Shown here in pieces: positions 11,129-22,064 of a stretch of 64,000 bases of DNA. The position numbers and the translations under genes were made by a program. The stretch is from Isoperla grammatica (Eukaryota > Arthropoda > Insecta > Plecoptera > Perlodidae). How positions within the stretch are numbered: position 1 is the first letter of the stretch; each line of letters begins with the position of its first letter. The notes under the pieces were generated by a model. The model searched no databases. It saw nothing but the letters and a program-made list of their open reading frames with translations, and had not been told where the DNA came from. The DNA is taken from positions 1 to 64,000 of the forward strand of contig CAMDTW010000479.1 in NCBI GenBank assembly GCA_945910005.1, given 5' to 3'.

Positions 11129-11272
11129 AACAGCGCCCCCGGGCCTGACAACTTGCATAATGAAATGTTCAAACATCTATCTACAGCTTCACACAAATAC
11201 TTACTTAAGATGTTGAATCGCCCACTGGTGGGCTGTTTACCACCATGTAAGGTAATAAATAAGTTAAGTTAG
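11127..11272 (+). pseudogene. LINE reverse transcriptase scrap (APGPD block)
   Basis: The frame reads SNSAPGPDNLHNEMFKHLST, then SHKYLLKMLNRPLVGCLPPC. The SAPGPDxxxxEMxKHL and LLxxLNxxLxxGxLP pattern is the start of the finger region of LINE reverse transcriptases. Only about 45 codons remain before the stop at 11270-11272. It follows the SINE cluster immediately and could be the parent LINE of a copy or an independent relic. Confidence 0.55.
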
Positions 11273-11405
11273 GATTGGAAGAGGTCCAGTACTCTGGCCT
11301 AACAAATGGAAGGAGAGTTCGGATTGGTTAGGGCCCAGTGGTACTCGCGCCGAACCAATCAGAGACAAGGATGAACCGGATTGGTTCGCCTGCTGTTCTA
11401 GCTTT

Positions 11406-11475
11406 AGAGATTGATTGATATTTGGGCTTAACGTCTCATATTTTTGCAACGAGGCTAATCGAGACAATGAGTGGG
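11406..11475 (-). repeat. SINE-like repeat, type B 3' fragment
   Basis: GATTGATTGATATTTGGGCT, then TAACGTCTCATATTTTTGC and AATCGAGACAATGAGTGGG. Truncated after about 70 bp. Confidence 0.8.
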
Positions 11476-11553
11476 TTTAGTATATAATTAGTTCACTTCA
11501 TACATCACGGAAGAGTCACATTCACATTTTACACATTCACATTCATTCTGCAT

Positions 11554-12453
11554 CGCGACGTCAAAGAAGCAAGAAGGGCCGGGAGTGTCTGCAAGATTAC
11601 CTCCCGAGGTGAGCTGATCGCATAGGCGGACGACGGCGCGAGGCTTCCCGCCAAGTCTACACAGCCCCGCACTCTGCCTGTGCCTGCTTTACCCTTTTGC
11701 GGTTTACCCGCGAAAACTTTGAGACGCTCTCCTGAAGCACAGGAAAGGAATTCATAGGCACCAAAGGGTGCTAACAACTTCGTCAGACTCCCCCGCTTCT
11801 TTTGACTAGTTTCTTTTAGCAAGCTTATTGCTGTTATTGTACCTGAAGTTTTTGTGATCATTGTTTTTAGTCTATAGTTTGTATGTATTGACTCTACCAG
11901 CACGCTGGGTTATGTTTGTGACATGTGGGTATGGTTCTGTCCCTGCCCCCTGATAGAGTAGACCATCCTAAAGTTATCTTAGGCACAAATTCTAGTCTTG
12001 CCATTATTTTATGTTATTAGCTTAGTTAATTAAGTCAGATCCATTAATATGGTGCTAGTCATGTCTCACAAAGTTATGAACGATTGAAATTCAGACTACC
12101 TTTAGAGAGACATTACTCGGAATAGGTGTTGAATGGAATTTGCCACAGCATTCTCTTGTCTTATATGCAGAGATCACGGACCAGTGGTGTCTGCATTCGA
12201 GTGCATGTGTGTGTGTTGTGTACTACCACACTTCTATTAATAGTATCGCGGGTGCATCTTATGCGTGTGTTGACGACACGCACACGCACGTGTGTCGTCC
12301 GCCATGAACAGCGTCATTAGGACCCCCCGGCGATTGGACAAGGACACTGCAGGCGTTTGAACACTCCCCACTTCACTCATTCAGTCTCGGCTCGGGACGC
12401 CGACGAAGAAAGAAGGGCCAGGAGTGCTTGCAAGTATACCTCCTGAGGCGAAG
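11554..12453. repeat. Pair of diverged direct repeats about 840 bp apart
   Basis: 11554-11612 (core AGAAGGGCCGGGAGTG, CTCCCGAGGTGAGC) resembles 12393-12453 (core AGAAGGGCCAGGAGTG, CTCCTGAGGCGAAG). Spacing and GC content differ from the neighbourhood. The copies could be remnants of LTRs or of an untranslated leader, but no coding sequence lies between them. Confidence 0.45.
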
Positions 12454-14329
12454 TAGAGAAATTGGTGCTTGTGCGTGAGATACAGCTACGAAGTGCCACT
12501 ATGAATGGAGAGTTCTGTGCTACTCTGACAAAGGCACACAAGGACCGTGCGTGGGAAATGGTTGGCAGAATCCGTCAATGCTCTAGCCCCAATATCGCGA
12601 TCCTTCAAGGCGGTAAGTAGATCATACCCTGGATGAGCCCGCCACCAACAACTTAGATGGGGACGGACGGGGACCGAAGCCAACCACTATTTTTAGTAGA
12701 AATATCGATATTATTGTTCTCCTATGCCTTTTCAAGTTATTTTATATTTACCCACGCTTCTTTTTTTCATCAGTTTTCTTGTTTTCTGTAAAGAGAGGAA
12801 TCCTGCAGCAATCCTGATAAAGCTAATAAGTTTCCTTAAATAATACAGGGTATTTAAAAATAAGGACTGGAAGGTGTAGGCTACACTTAATGAGAATTAC
12901 AAACTAACAGCAAAGGTTTGTACACATTGCTCCAATACGAAGACTGTGTATGGGTGTTACTATAAACTGTATATAAAATCCCAATCATATTTGTGTTTTA
13001 CGTATCATATTTGTGCATCTTTGGCTAGTCGAGACGGTGAGTAGGTGATATACGAGGATATACGAGGATGTCTCTACAAAGGCAGCTTTACATCAGAGTA
13101 TTCTTCGGGCTCATCATCATTCCTGGATCTGAACAACGGTAATGTTGCAACCCTGAACGCTGAACGAACCAAATTGGAAATTTATTTTAAGTATATCAAA
13201 ATACATTTAACATAATACATTTGTATGATGAAATACATTTTATAAAACATATTATAAAAGATTTTTTTATCATGTGGGTATGTATGGTATTTTATTTTGC
13301 AGGTTGAGATTGATTGATTGATTCATCTTTATCGGTCCTTTACGACAAAAAAACTAATGAATAAACCCATACGAATTAATCACCCCCCTTTTAAAATTGC
13401 TAATAATGCTCTAGATATAAAATACACACCTTGTGGAACACCACAGAGAGTCCGGGCATTTATAGCAACTATCTACTAGTAAACCTCTTGGATTTGCCAA
13501 CCTTGATCAAGACCAACTACAAGGGGGGCAAAAGTAAAACTGCTGCTGGTCCAGACGACAGCCAACGCCCAGGCCTGGAGAAAAAAAGTATAAAAGCTAT
13601 CTACAGTAAGTCCTACATGATTGTGCAATGCAATAGCAGTGCTCCAGATTTTAGGCTATGCACACATCCAAAACTCTTTTAAATTTTTCCCAACTGATTG
13701 CTTGGGATGAATGACCAAGGAAATATTGACTTAGGTATTGGTCAAAGACAGTTGAAATATTGCAACCAACTAACCAACGAACCAACCGGAACTCTTGCCA
13801 ACTTAAACGTCAACAAACTTTACAATTTCTTCAATCATGAAACAGATAAGAGTCAGATATTCCCAAAACAAATGTCGTGTTGTCGTTTTTCATTTTATTT
13901 TTTGGTTTCTGGGACCATCCTTACCTACATTGAAAATATAGATAATCCTAACTGTTTTGTGCCAATACTAGAAAAGTATAAACATTATTAGGGATGTGTG
14001 ATGTTCTACGTGCTACAACGCATTGTGATTTTGTGTTTCAGAAGCAGCTTTGATCAAATTCCCCGTCATGCGGAAAGGTCAATTCGGAGGAATTGTTAAC
14101 AACAAATGGTCGTCCCTCCGATACAAGAAAAAAAAAAATTTCTGTAACTGCAGTTTAAAATGGTTAAGAGCAAAGGTTACCTCTACGTCAAAAACTCTAG
14201 AAAATTTTAATTTTTCAATTATATATAAAGATTGAAACAAAAACTCGAAAATCTGAGTAAGCATAGCATGTGGTTTGGTAAGTCGTACAGACTGACTGAT
14301 AAATGTATCTAACATTATAATCAGTATGA
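12454..14329. other. No gene supported; degenerate SINE trace at 12990-13090
   Basis: A decayed type A/B trace (ACGTATCATATTTGTGC, TAGTCGAGACGGTGAGTAGG) lies at about 13000-13055. Open frames of 83 codons (13431-13682) and 97 codons (13698-13991) have no recognisable motif. The first contains AAGPDD, weakly like an RT block, which I do not consider enough to call. Confidence 0.4.
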
Positions 14330-15070
14330 CAGAGGGTCCATGTAACTGTCTCCCCCCCCCCCCCCCCCCTTTTATAAATGTACCCATTTTACACACGCAT
14401 TCGTTTGTGCTACGTTTGTGCCAGATTGTGCCGTAAAAAGTTTCGTTATTGATTGATTGATATTTGGGCTTAACGTCTCATATTTTTGCAACGAGGCTAA
14501 TCGAGACAATGAGTGGGTGATATATGAAGATGAAATAGGGGGCTGTTTGGAGGAAAGGGGCCAATAGGAGTGCGGAGTGGAAAGGGGAAGGGGGAGGAAA
14601 GGGGATTGGGGTGTGGACTTCTCCTCGACCAGTCCGGCTAGGGTGGCCCTACCAGAAGCATACGCTTCCGCCGGCATAGCTCTCGGGATCAACAAAGCAC
14701 GCAAACATGCCCACCACGATAAGGTAGTAGTCCATTTATTGCTACCCCCGAAGTACCTTTAATAAAGGGGTCCAATAAGAGGGCTAACTACATGCAAGCC
14801 CCCCTTTTTTTAGACTCAACTCGAAAATGGTGTCAATCGTTTGTGCTACGTTTGTGCCGTTAAAAGTTTCGTTTGTTTCGTCCCTCAAAGAACCCCAAAA
14901 AAAAAGTGGTCAAAAACACGGGACTATGTAGCTGACCTCCCCTTTTTGTAAATATCCCCATTTTACAATCGCAATCGTTTGTGCTGGATAGTGCCGCAAA
15001 AACTTTCGTTTGTGCTGCCTTTTTGGTAGCTCTAATCTACGGATACCCAAGATGGACCATGCAGCTGGCC
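14330..15070. repeat. Degenerate tandem repeat region with inserted SINE
   Basis: Three related units share the core CGTTTGTGCTACGTTTGTGCC or a variant, plus a GTGCCGxAAAAACTTTCGTT motif, near 14400, 14838 and 14966. Each is preceded by a C-tract and a CCCATTTTAC-like segment. A poly-C run lies at 14352-14369. The array was interrupted by the SINE at 14455-14733. Confidence 0.55.
14455..14733 (-). repeat. SINE-like repeat, type B
   Basis: Tail ATTGATTGATATTTGGGC on plus; the type B body and head end at GTAGTAGTCCA. It lacks the outermost CCTGCCCA. A short possible duplication TTATTG flanks it. Confidence 0.8.
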
Positions 15071-15611
15071 CCATTTTTAATTTGAAGGTTTTACTATTGT
15101 ACTTTGCTCTTCGAGTTTATTTCAGTAATTGTTTTTAAATAAATACGAAACGTTTTTATTTAAACTTCAAGATAGACAATTTTTATAGCGTCAGTGAAAA
15201 GCTAAACCGTGTGAAACATGGTCCAACTCCAGTCGCAGAAATACTATTTCTGCACTTTGCTCTTAGTTGAAATACTGAACTATAAAGTATATTCTGAATT
15301 ATCAATAATGAGTATTAAATTAACCATATGGAAGTCAACAATAAGGCGTATTTTGTAATTAGCGTAAAATCCCTGCCACCCTTTTCTTCCTAGCGTGCAC
15401 ACGTAGGCTATGAAGATTGAAGAGAATTCAATGGGTCATACCGCAACCACGAACCATCATCAACGTCCGTTCTATGGTATGTTCTAAATTACTTTATTAC
15501 TTTTTAATCTATTTCTTATCTGGTAGGCGTCATGTACGTGTTAAATGGTACACGCACTATTCGTTTGTAGAGAGAAAGCCTCGACACAACTTGCAATACA
15601 GAGGGAGGTAC

Positions 15612-15641
15612 ATTCGGCGGGGAGATTTACCCCGCCGATTG
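15612..15641. repeat. GC-rich hairpin
   Basis: TCGGCGGGG, 7-nt loop, CCCCGCCGA. It lies about 160 bp upstream of the ORF1 start at 15797 and could be part of the 5' leader of that LINE. Confidence 0.55.
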
Positions 15642-15679
15642 GCAGTATCTCGCGCCTAGATAGCTCGCCATAGAAAAGT

Positions 15680-15760
15680 GTTCCACCGATATGATTCGCA
15701 TTTTGGACCATTGAAGTTAGATGCACATAGTATGCAGCCGAAATGGCATGAGCATTCAGA
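15680..15760 (-). repeat. Repeat shared with the 31.9-33.3 kb element
   Basis: GTGTTCCACCGATATGATTC, then GACCATTGAAGTTAGATGC and CACATAGTATGC are the reverse complement of 32440-32510 and, less well, of 32790-32860. A fragment of the same dispersed element lies here just before the ORF1. Confidence 0.7.
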
Positions 15761-15796
15761 CCTGAGTGGACCTTCAGACCTTGAGTGGAGACCAAG

Positions 15797-16822
15797 ATGG
15801 CCGCAGGTAGTAACTCGTATTCAAGAAGCTCCGTTATATTTAATTAAAAAACATGCAAAAAGTGTTCCTTGTGCTATAAAACAAGTGGTAATGGGTTTCA
15901 GTGTTCACGTTGCACAAATTGGGTACATTATAAATGTGCACACTCGCAAGGTAGGCCTAGTAACTTTTGCCGTGTTTGCGTACGGCAGCCTAGTGATGAA
16001 GCTCAGCCAAGGCCTGGGCCTAATAGGGCTATCCTAAAGCCCACTCTAGGAAACGAGACCTCAATTCTACCTGTCGTAGATTCAAGAATTAAAAGTTATA
16101 ACGAATGCAAATGCGAACAAAAAATCGGTGAGCTAGTATTTCAAGTTGAATCAATGCAAAGGGAAATTGAGAATCTAAAAGTAAGGTTAAGTAAGGACAT
16201 GCCCGGCAGTGACGTTAGCGTAACCACCGCCATAGAAACAACGCAGCAGCGAAGAAGCGCGAATGAAGTACAAAGGACAGAGTTCGTGAACATTTCCAAA
16301 GATAGCGCCAGCACCACGACTATCACACAGGATCGGAAACCAACTGATAATGAATACTCCGCGAGCGACCCTGTTCAAAACATAACAATCATGGCTGATA
16401 GTCACGGGAGATTCTTGGCATCGTTGATAAGTGATAAACTTAAGTGTACGTGTGGACAAAGGGGCAGATATAAAGTAAACTCGATGGTTAAACCTGGAGC
16501 GGGAGCCATAGCTGTCACGGAGGGACTTGCACAAGCATTGGATGGATCAAGTGTGAACGACACGCTGATTATCATTGCAGGAGCGAATCACATCGAAGAC
16601 AATTCAAATAACATTAAGAATGCCCTCTTACCCCTATGTCTAACCCAGTACTCTTCCAGACCCAAGGTGATAGTATGTGAAATTCTACCGAGATTCGATC
16701 ATCCAAATGTAAATGACCGGAAGCAAGTGAACGATAGAATTTCAAAGGTTAACTCTAGAATTCACACACTACTAGACAATGTGTTAGGGGTAGAAGACAC
16801 AATAGACACAATACCTGCATAA
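15797..16822 (+). pseudogene. LINE ORF1-like: PHD finger + coiled coil + SGNH-like domain
   Basis: ATG at 15797 sits in a good context (ACCAAGATGG). Codon 17 is a stop (TAA, 15845-15847); after it 324 codons are open. The PHD-type zinc finger reads CKKCSLCYKTSGNGFQC, WVHYKCAH and FCRVC (Cys4-His-Cys3 order). A charged helical stretch follows (KIGELVFQVESMQREIENLK), then a Ser/Thr-rich linker and an SGNH/GDSL-like start, ITIMADSHGRFL (Asp-Ser nucleophile position). Further on, LIIIAGANHIED replaces the usual GxNxL block. The frame stops before any Asp-x-x-His block, so the esterase fold is incomplete. PHD plus coiled coil plus esterase is a known ORF1 layout in CR1/L2-group LINEs. No endonuclease or RT follows, so this is a truncated relic. 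Confidence 0.65.
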
Positions 16823-17829
16823 GTGAAATTCAGACATCGTCTGACTTTGAGGTGTCACACCGCCACTTTTCCTTCCGATATTGAAATGTGCTATACAAAA
16901 TAATTTATCTGAAAGTATGACTAACTTAATGGTGTATTGAATTTATAACGAAATTCGTAAGTTTGGCTCTCAGGGTTAGCCAAACAAGTGCGATTGTTAC
17001 AATTCTTGCTACCGTGGTCTATTTTATCCTGTAACGGACTATTATCAAATTGTGTTTTTTTTTGTTTTTTTTTTATAAACAAACTAAACATTACTTGTTA
17101 CTACTAGTTAATTTCATGGCTCTATCTAACATAAATACAAAGTTAGAGGTATTTATATAGACAGATGTGCACACATGAAATTCAGACACCTGAATTTGAG
17201 GCGTCGCGACGCCATTTTCCCTCCCGATATTGAAAAAGTGTCATATTATTCAATATTTTCGCGAGTATTGGTAATCCAACGGTGTACGGCACGTTTATTC
17301 ATGAGCCATTTTTACCCTCTGGCTCAAAGTCTAGTAGTTGCATAAATAATATGCACTTTTTTTCTTGTTGCACCCTCGTTTTACACCCCGATATTAACTT
17401 CATCCATTTTTTAAAATCATCAATTGCATTAGTTAATCTTCGCTGAGTATATAAATAATTTTATTTGGTTTTTAGTGTTAAAACAGTGGTTTCTGTAATT
17501 TTTTTTCTTCTGGACGGCAAAAACCAACCCTTAATACGATTTAAGGGTATAAAAGTGAAAATGGCAATTGCCAACAATGTTATTCGGATTCAGCGTTTAA
17601 AAATCTATTAGGATCACTTTGTTGACAGCTTTTAACACGAGGGGCCCCAAAGCTGAAAAATTATTAAAACTAGTCTAGTCTACTAATAGAAATCAATTAC
17701 GACCGTGTATTAAAATACATGCATCACACCTCAACATAGCACGCAAACACATCACATCAATAATGGATATTAGAAAACAAACTTACCCCTAGAAACGGCA
17801 TTCCACACAAGGCTGTTTTTCATTTTGTT
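16823..17829. other. No gene; two direct repeats
   Basis: 16824-16890 and 17176-17243 share GTGAAATTCAGACA-like starts, a GAGGYGTCxCxxCGCCA block and TCCCGATATTGAAA. These could be remnants of a 3' untranslated region or of an LTR-like pair. Nothing coding was found. Confidence 0.5.
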
Positions 17830-17842
17830 GTTGAACTGGTCA

Positions 17843-18156
17843 CCTGCCTATGGACTGCTACCTTATCGTGGTGGGCAGGTTTGCGTGCTTTGTTGATCCC
17901 GAGAGCTATGCCGGCGGAAGCGTATGCTTCTGGTAGGGCCACCCTAGCCGGACTGGTCGAGGAGGAGAAGTCAGACGAAGTGCAGTCCACACCCCAATCC
18001 CCTTTCCTCCCCTTTCCCCTTTCCTCACGCGCCCTCCTACTTGCCCCTTTCCTCCAAAGAGACCCAATTTCATCTTCATTATCACCCACTCATCGTCTTG
18101 ATTAGCCAAGTTGCAAAAATATAAGACGTTAAGCCCAAATATCAATCAATCACTCC
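17843..18156 (+). repeat. SINE-like repeat, type B, with 13-bp target duplication
   Basis: Read on plus: head CCTGCCTATGGACTGCTACC, body, then TAAGCCCAAATATCAATCAA tail. GTTGAACTGGTCA occurs at 17830-17842 and again at 18157-18169, an exact 13-bp duplication. This supports insertion by target-primed reverse transcription and fixes both ends of the family. Confidence 0.93.
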
Positions 18157-18383
18157 GTTGAACTGGTCAACGTCAAAATGGTCAGCACACATGTAAGCAC
18201 TGGTGCTTAGTGACCTGACCGGTACATCAACTAACTCCGGGTCTTGTGATCTCTCGATCCAAACGCGGCCCCTAATGAATAACATAGAATGTGGAAATAT
18301 TTTAATTTGTTGTAATAGGCCCGGTCTAGCGAAACAAAATGTCAATGTCTGCTATAAATAAATAAAATAGAAAAAACAAATAG

Positions 18384-18470
18384 CAGTGGTTCCCAACCGG
18401 TGGTCCGCGGACCAGTACCACTCTGCGAACTCATTGCTACCGGCCCGCAAAGTGTCTGCTGCCTATTTGT
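18384..18470 (+). mobile_element. hAT-type left terminus (partial)
   Basis: CAGTGGTTCCCAACCGGTGG followed by TCCGCGGACC is a familiar hAT end sequence. No matching right end or 8-bp duplication was found, so only the terminus is called. Confidence 0.45.
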
Positions 18471-18573
18471 TGTAATTATGATAATATTTTAAGAACGAGT
18501 AAAATTCCAAAAATCCAAAGAAATATGTTATATTCATTATTATTTTACGCGCGTTCTCGGTATGAATGGCTAA

Positions 18574-18914
18574 GGCCCGGTATTTCAATGTCCAGTTAAA
18601 GTGTCAAGTAGTTACTTGACAGTTAAATTTATTAGTCACTTATTACTGGCAGTTACCATTTTCCCGTATTTCAATTCCATATTATTTGGCAGTTAGCTAC
18701 TGGGAACTTCTCCCTTGCTGTGATTGGTCAAAGCAGGAAAACTTCATTATCGACTCTGGCTGAGACAATTACACGGCCTGTTATAGTGTTAAAATGTATG
18801 TGCTTTGTTATGATTGTGAAACTATTATTATATAGAGAGCTCTGAAGTTTGAGATTGTGCCAGTTTTGTTTTGTCTTTCAATTTGGGTTTTTATTAGTTA
18901 ATTAAATATTAAAG
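18574..18914 (+). mobile_element. Possible Harbinger-type left end before the MYB/SANT gene
   Basis: TAA (18571-18573) then GGCCCGGTATTTCAATG. GGCCCGGT-type termini with TAA/TTA duplications are common in animal Harbingers, and a MYB/SANT exon starts 340 bp further on. No right end was identified; inference only. Confidence 0.35.
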
Positions 18915-19311
18915 ATGGGTGATAATAAATTTCACATCAGAAGAAAGAATTCTGCTTTTTAATATTATTGAACGATTCAAGAATACTGTTGAAAATAAGA
19001 AAACGAATGGCAGTACATGGAAGGAAAAGGCAGCAGCTTGGGAACATATTGCACGGGAGTTCAACGCGACATGCGGTAAAACCCACAGGACATCTAAGTC
19101 CTTAAAGCTTAAGTGGGAAGCAACTAAAAAAAATGAAAAGAAAAGTGCAGCTCAAGAACGATTTGAGAGAGTATACACGGCGGGAGGAGGGGTGGCTTCT
19201 GTAGGCCTACCATCACCAGAGTCGGGAAGCGATCTAGTGCGCTCAATAATGTCCGTCAGTCCACAGGGCCTAACGAACCCATAAGACAGCAACAGAAGCC
19301 TAGTTTTTATC
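18915..19311 (+). pseudogene. MYB/SANT-like DNA-binding protein, exon 1
   Basis: The ATG (18915) is out of frame with the domain; one base change or gap is needed to enter the reading FTSEERILLFNIIERFKNTV. A trihelix MYB/SANT pattern follows: TWKEKAAAWEHIAREFNATC (W-W spacing) and RTSKSLKLKWEATKKNEKKS. A second frameshift near 19245 is needed to continue through GPNEPIRQQQKPSFYRR to the donor at about 19312 (GAAG/GTATGT). Such proteins accompany Harbinger transposases and help their nuclear import and end binding; domesticated versions also exist. Two frame changes within 400 bp argue for a pseudogene. Confidence 0.6.
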
Positions 19312-19385
19312 GAAGGTATGTATATTTACTATTAAGTAAGTAGTAAATTATCTGAATATAATTATACATTTTTGCTTTACAATAG

Positions 19386-19796
19386 CAGTTGGCTAGATGT
19401 CAACCGTATGCCTAGTCATAAGGTAAACGAATCAATTGCATCTATCTCTGTAGGTGTTAACGCTGATAGTCATGGAGTTGAAGATGATTCTGATTCTGAC
19501 ACCAATGGAAGCCGTGCACCCTCTTACAATGAAGGCATAGGTCTAGACCAAGACCTGCCTATAGTGGATGAACTAGAGGATGTAAACACTCCACCAGTTG
19601 CAGACCAACATGTTGAAGTCTTTATCGACGACCTGAGATCCCCACATTCACGTGGACAATCCTGGGCGTCATGGACACCTGACATGATAAAGCAGCCAGT
19701 GCATCCAGCACTGGTCAAGGCGGGTGCAATTAGCTTTTCTGCGAAAAATGAGCGAGGTCCCTGGGGTTCCTCATGCCAGGAAACCCCAAAAGACAA
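19386..19796 (+). pseudogene. MYB/SANT-like protein, exon 2 (interrupted)
   Basis: After an acceptor (TTTACAATAG) the frame reads SSWLDVNRMPSHKVNESIAS, an acidic linker (EDDSDSDTNGSRAPSYNE) and SWASWTPDMIKQPVHPAL. A frame change near 19725 is needed before KMSEVPGVPHARKPQKTT. Coding is cut at 19796 by the GATATC-bordered element and probably resumes after 25062. The domain function of this linker is unknown. Confidence 0.45.
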
Positions 19797-19813
19797 CCCT
19801 GCTTGAACTATCA

Positions 19814-20225
19814 GTAAAATATTTTGGTGATATTACTAAAATTTTGATGATATCATCAAGTGCTATGGTGATATCATTAGGTGCTATGGTGATATCAATA
19901 GAGCTGTGGTGATATCAGCAAGCGTCTCTGACGATATCATCAAAACTTACCGATATCACTATAAAATATATTTTACTGTTTATTGCATCATTTTAATGAT
20001 ATCGGCAGGTTATGGTGATATCAATAGAGCTGTGGTGATATCAGCAAGCGTCTCTGACGATATCATCAAAACTTACCGATATCACTATAAAATATATTTT
20101 ACTGTTCATTTTGTTTGTAATGATATTTGCAGGTTGTGTTGATATCATCACGTCAATATTTTTAGTGTTCATTCAACTTACCGATATCGGCAAATGTTAA
20201 TGATATCATCATAGAGTCCATGAAC
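19814..20225. repeat. GATATC array, left
   Basis: Roughly 20 occurrences of GATATC or a near form, in contexts such as GGTGATATCATCA and CCGATATCACTATAAAAT, at irregular 15-40 bp spacing. A longer unit, from GGTGATATCAATAGAGCTG to ATATATTTTACTGTT, occurs twice (about 19890-19983 and 20014-20107). Confidence 0.85.
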
Positions 20226-20348
20226 ATCACAAAGTACATCACCATAAGCTTTAGCAGCAAGATCATTTAACAGTAAAAATGATTAACACTGAGGGAAATG
20301 AATAAATATTTAAACAAATTCACTGAAGAATGTATCAACTATTCGTGA

Positions 20349-20466
20349 TAAAATAAAACACAATAAAATAAAATAAAATAAAATAAAATAAAATAAAATA
20401 AAATAAAATAAAATAAAATAAAATAAAATAAAATAAAATAAAATAAAATAAAATGAAATAAAATAA
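20349..20466. repeat. (AAAAT)n microsatellite
   Basis: About 23 near-perfect AAAAT/AAATA units, fading into AAATG units. It lies just inside the left GATATC array. Confidence 0.95.
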
Positions 20467-20956
20467 CAAAATAAATATGAAATGAATTGAAATGAAATGA
20501 AATAGTTTGAAGTAATGAGTTGATACATCCTCTAGGTAGAGCTTAACTCTACTTTCGAAGATGCATGAGAAAGAGTCTATACTTTTGTAACTAAAACATC
20601 AATACACAGGATAATGCTAGTTATACATCATGGGTTACATCTTGATTCACGATCATGGTATATTTTATTCACTTTTCTTTATGCATTTGGCAACAACCAA
20701 TGATATTGAATATCATTGGCACAGACAGATATCAAAATAGCCTACTTGCAAGTTCAACGTACAAACCTATTAAATATTACCTAGTAAAAAATAAAAACCT
20801 GGCAAAACTAGCGACAAATAGAAAGCAGAAAATCTGAAATAATAGAAATGAAATGAAATGAAAAGAAATAATAGAAGAAACTTCAAAATGAATACAATAA
20901 CATATTATGTAGATGCGAAATGCATAAATGTCGATGAAATATCATTATTGCTTGGC

Positions 20957-21188
20957 TTTTAAATAAAGCGCGGTGTCACGGCCTTCTATACGCAGCTGTT
21001 TCTAGCCGCCGCCAGCCGCTGGTCGAGTGTGGTTGTGGCGGTGACTGACAAGTTTGAAGGAACAACGCTTCAACAACGTCGGCGTGCAACGGTCGCTTAT
21101 GTACGTTTAGACAATTTTGTGCGAATCCGTGGGTGTTTGTTCAGCATGAAGTGAAGAATTCCATTTCCGAACATCGTGTCTGTCATAG
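20957..21188 (+). promoter_or_regulatory. GC-rich promoter-like first exon with splice donor
   Basis: A compact region much richer in GC and CpG than its surroundings (CTAGCCGCCGCCAGCCGCTGG, GTGGCGGTGACTGAC) ends at CATAG/GTAAGATT, a strong donor at 21188/21189. It has no long open frame, so it looks like a 5' untranslated exon. The next acceptors are at 21918 and 23736. It could be a captured host promoter or the promoter of the enclosing element. Confidence 0.45.
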
Positions 21189-21547
21189 GTAAGATTAAAT
21201 CAACTCTTTATTGTAACTTATTAATGTGCGTCGTCTGCCTGCCAGCTAGCCAAGACGGAAATTTTAGGTTAGGTTGCCCATCATATTTGACTGAAATGGT
21301 CTTGCTTTAGACCATAGGTCTTGAGCTTAGCTTAACCGTAGGCCTAATCACAGTTAATAGGCATATACTATTATATTTACTGATTTAGACCTACGCCTAG
21401 TTAATGTCTCCGACCGTAGCCGTAGCGTAGGCTAGGGCCTAGGCTGGGATAGGCATGTGCGGCCAGGTGCCCTAGCCTTAGGCCTATTTGATCTTAGACT
21501 TGGGCCTAGATTTTGGACAACAACACATACCCACTACCCCCATACCC

Positions 21548-21985
21548 ACTAGTGTTCAGGGGGCCTACATCCAACAGATAGATAGAACTATGATTGCCCA
21601 TCCTATTTAATGTTTTGCTTCAAACTAGATAGTTTTAGTATTAATTGTGAACTCATGCTAACTTTCAAGACTGATACAAATGCATTTACTAGTGGCTTAT
21701 ATACTAATATGATAGCACCATGATTAAAGGCAAAATACAATTGGCTAAATTGCAGGAATGTTGCTGGTTTAAAACAATAGGGCCTACCCCATTTTTGTCC
21801 TAAAGCTCTATTTTCCTCATTTTGTGGAAAAGAGAGTTGGCATTTGAAGAGCAACTTCTCTAAACTTCCCCAAGCTTCACTTGTATTTTAGGCTAATTCA
21901 ATGTGTTTGATTTTACAGATCTGCTCCACAAACGAATGGCGCTGGAAACCTGTTATATTGAAGAGTCCTAGACTACTTTTACTAC
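21548..21985 (+). repeat. Intron-exon unit, copy 1 of a tandem duplication
   Basis: About 430 bp (from GTTCAGGGGGCCT to the exon) recur at 23310-23790 with high similarity. The acceptor TGATTTTACAG ends at 21918; the exon reads ATCTGCTCCACAAACGAATG. From ATG 21936 the frame is MALETCYIEES and stops at 21969-21971, so this copy is closed early. Confidence 0.7.
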
Positions 21986-22064
21986 GGGAGCCAAGTCCAG
22001 ACAGGCCAGTAGGCCTACGTACTTAGTTCGGACTACATTTGACTGATAACACATCAGTAGGGCA

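Noticed and set aside
11529..11903. 124-codon minus-strand frame
   Set aside because: No recognisable motif; it overlaps a diverged repeat pair.
13431..13682. AAGPDD motif as a reverse transcriptase scrap
   Set aside because: No other RT block in any frame around it; a six-residue match is too little.
17881..18105. Recurring open frame MRALLIPRAMPAEAYASGR in many places
   Set aside because: It is the conserved SINE head read in one frame; it follows every head copy, has no start context and ends wherever the repeat ends.
19814..20225. GATATC arrays as a CRISPR-like array
   Set aside because: Spacing is irregular, units are palindromic and mutually similar, there are no unique spacers, and the genome is clearly animal.
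20310..20528. Ile/Leu/Phe-rich 72-codon frame
   Set aside because: Translation of the (AAAAT)n microsatellite.
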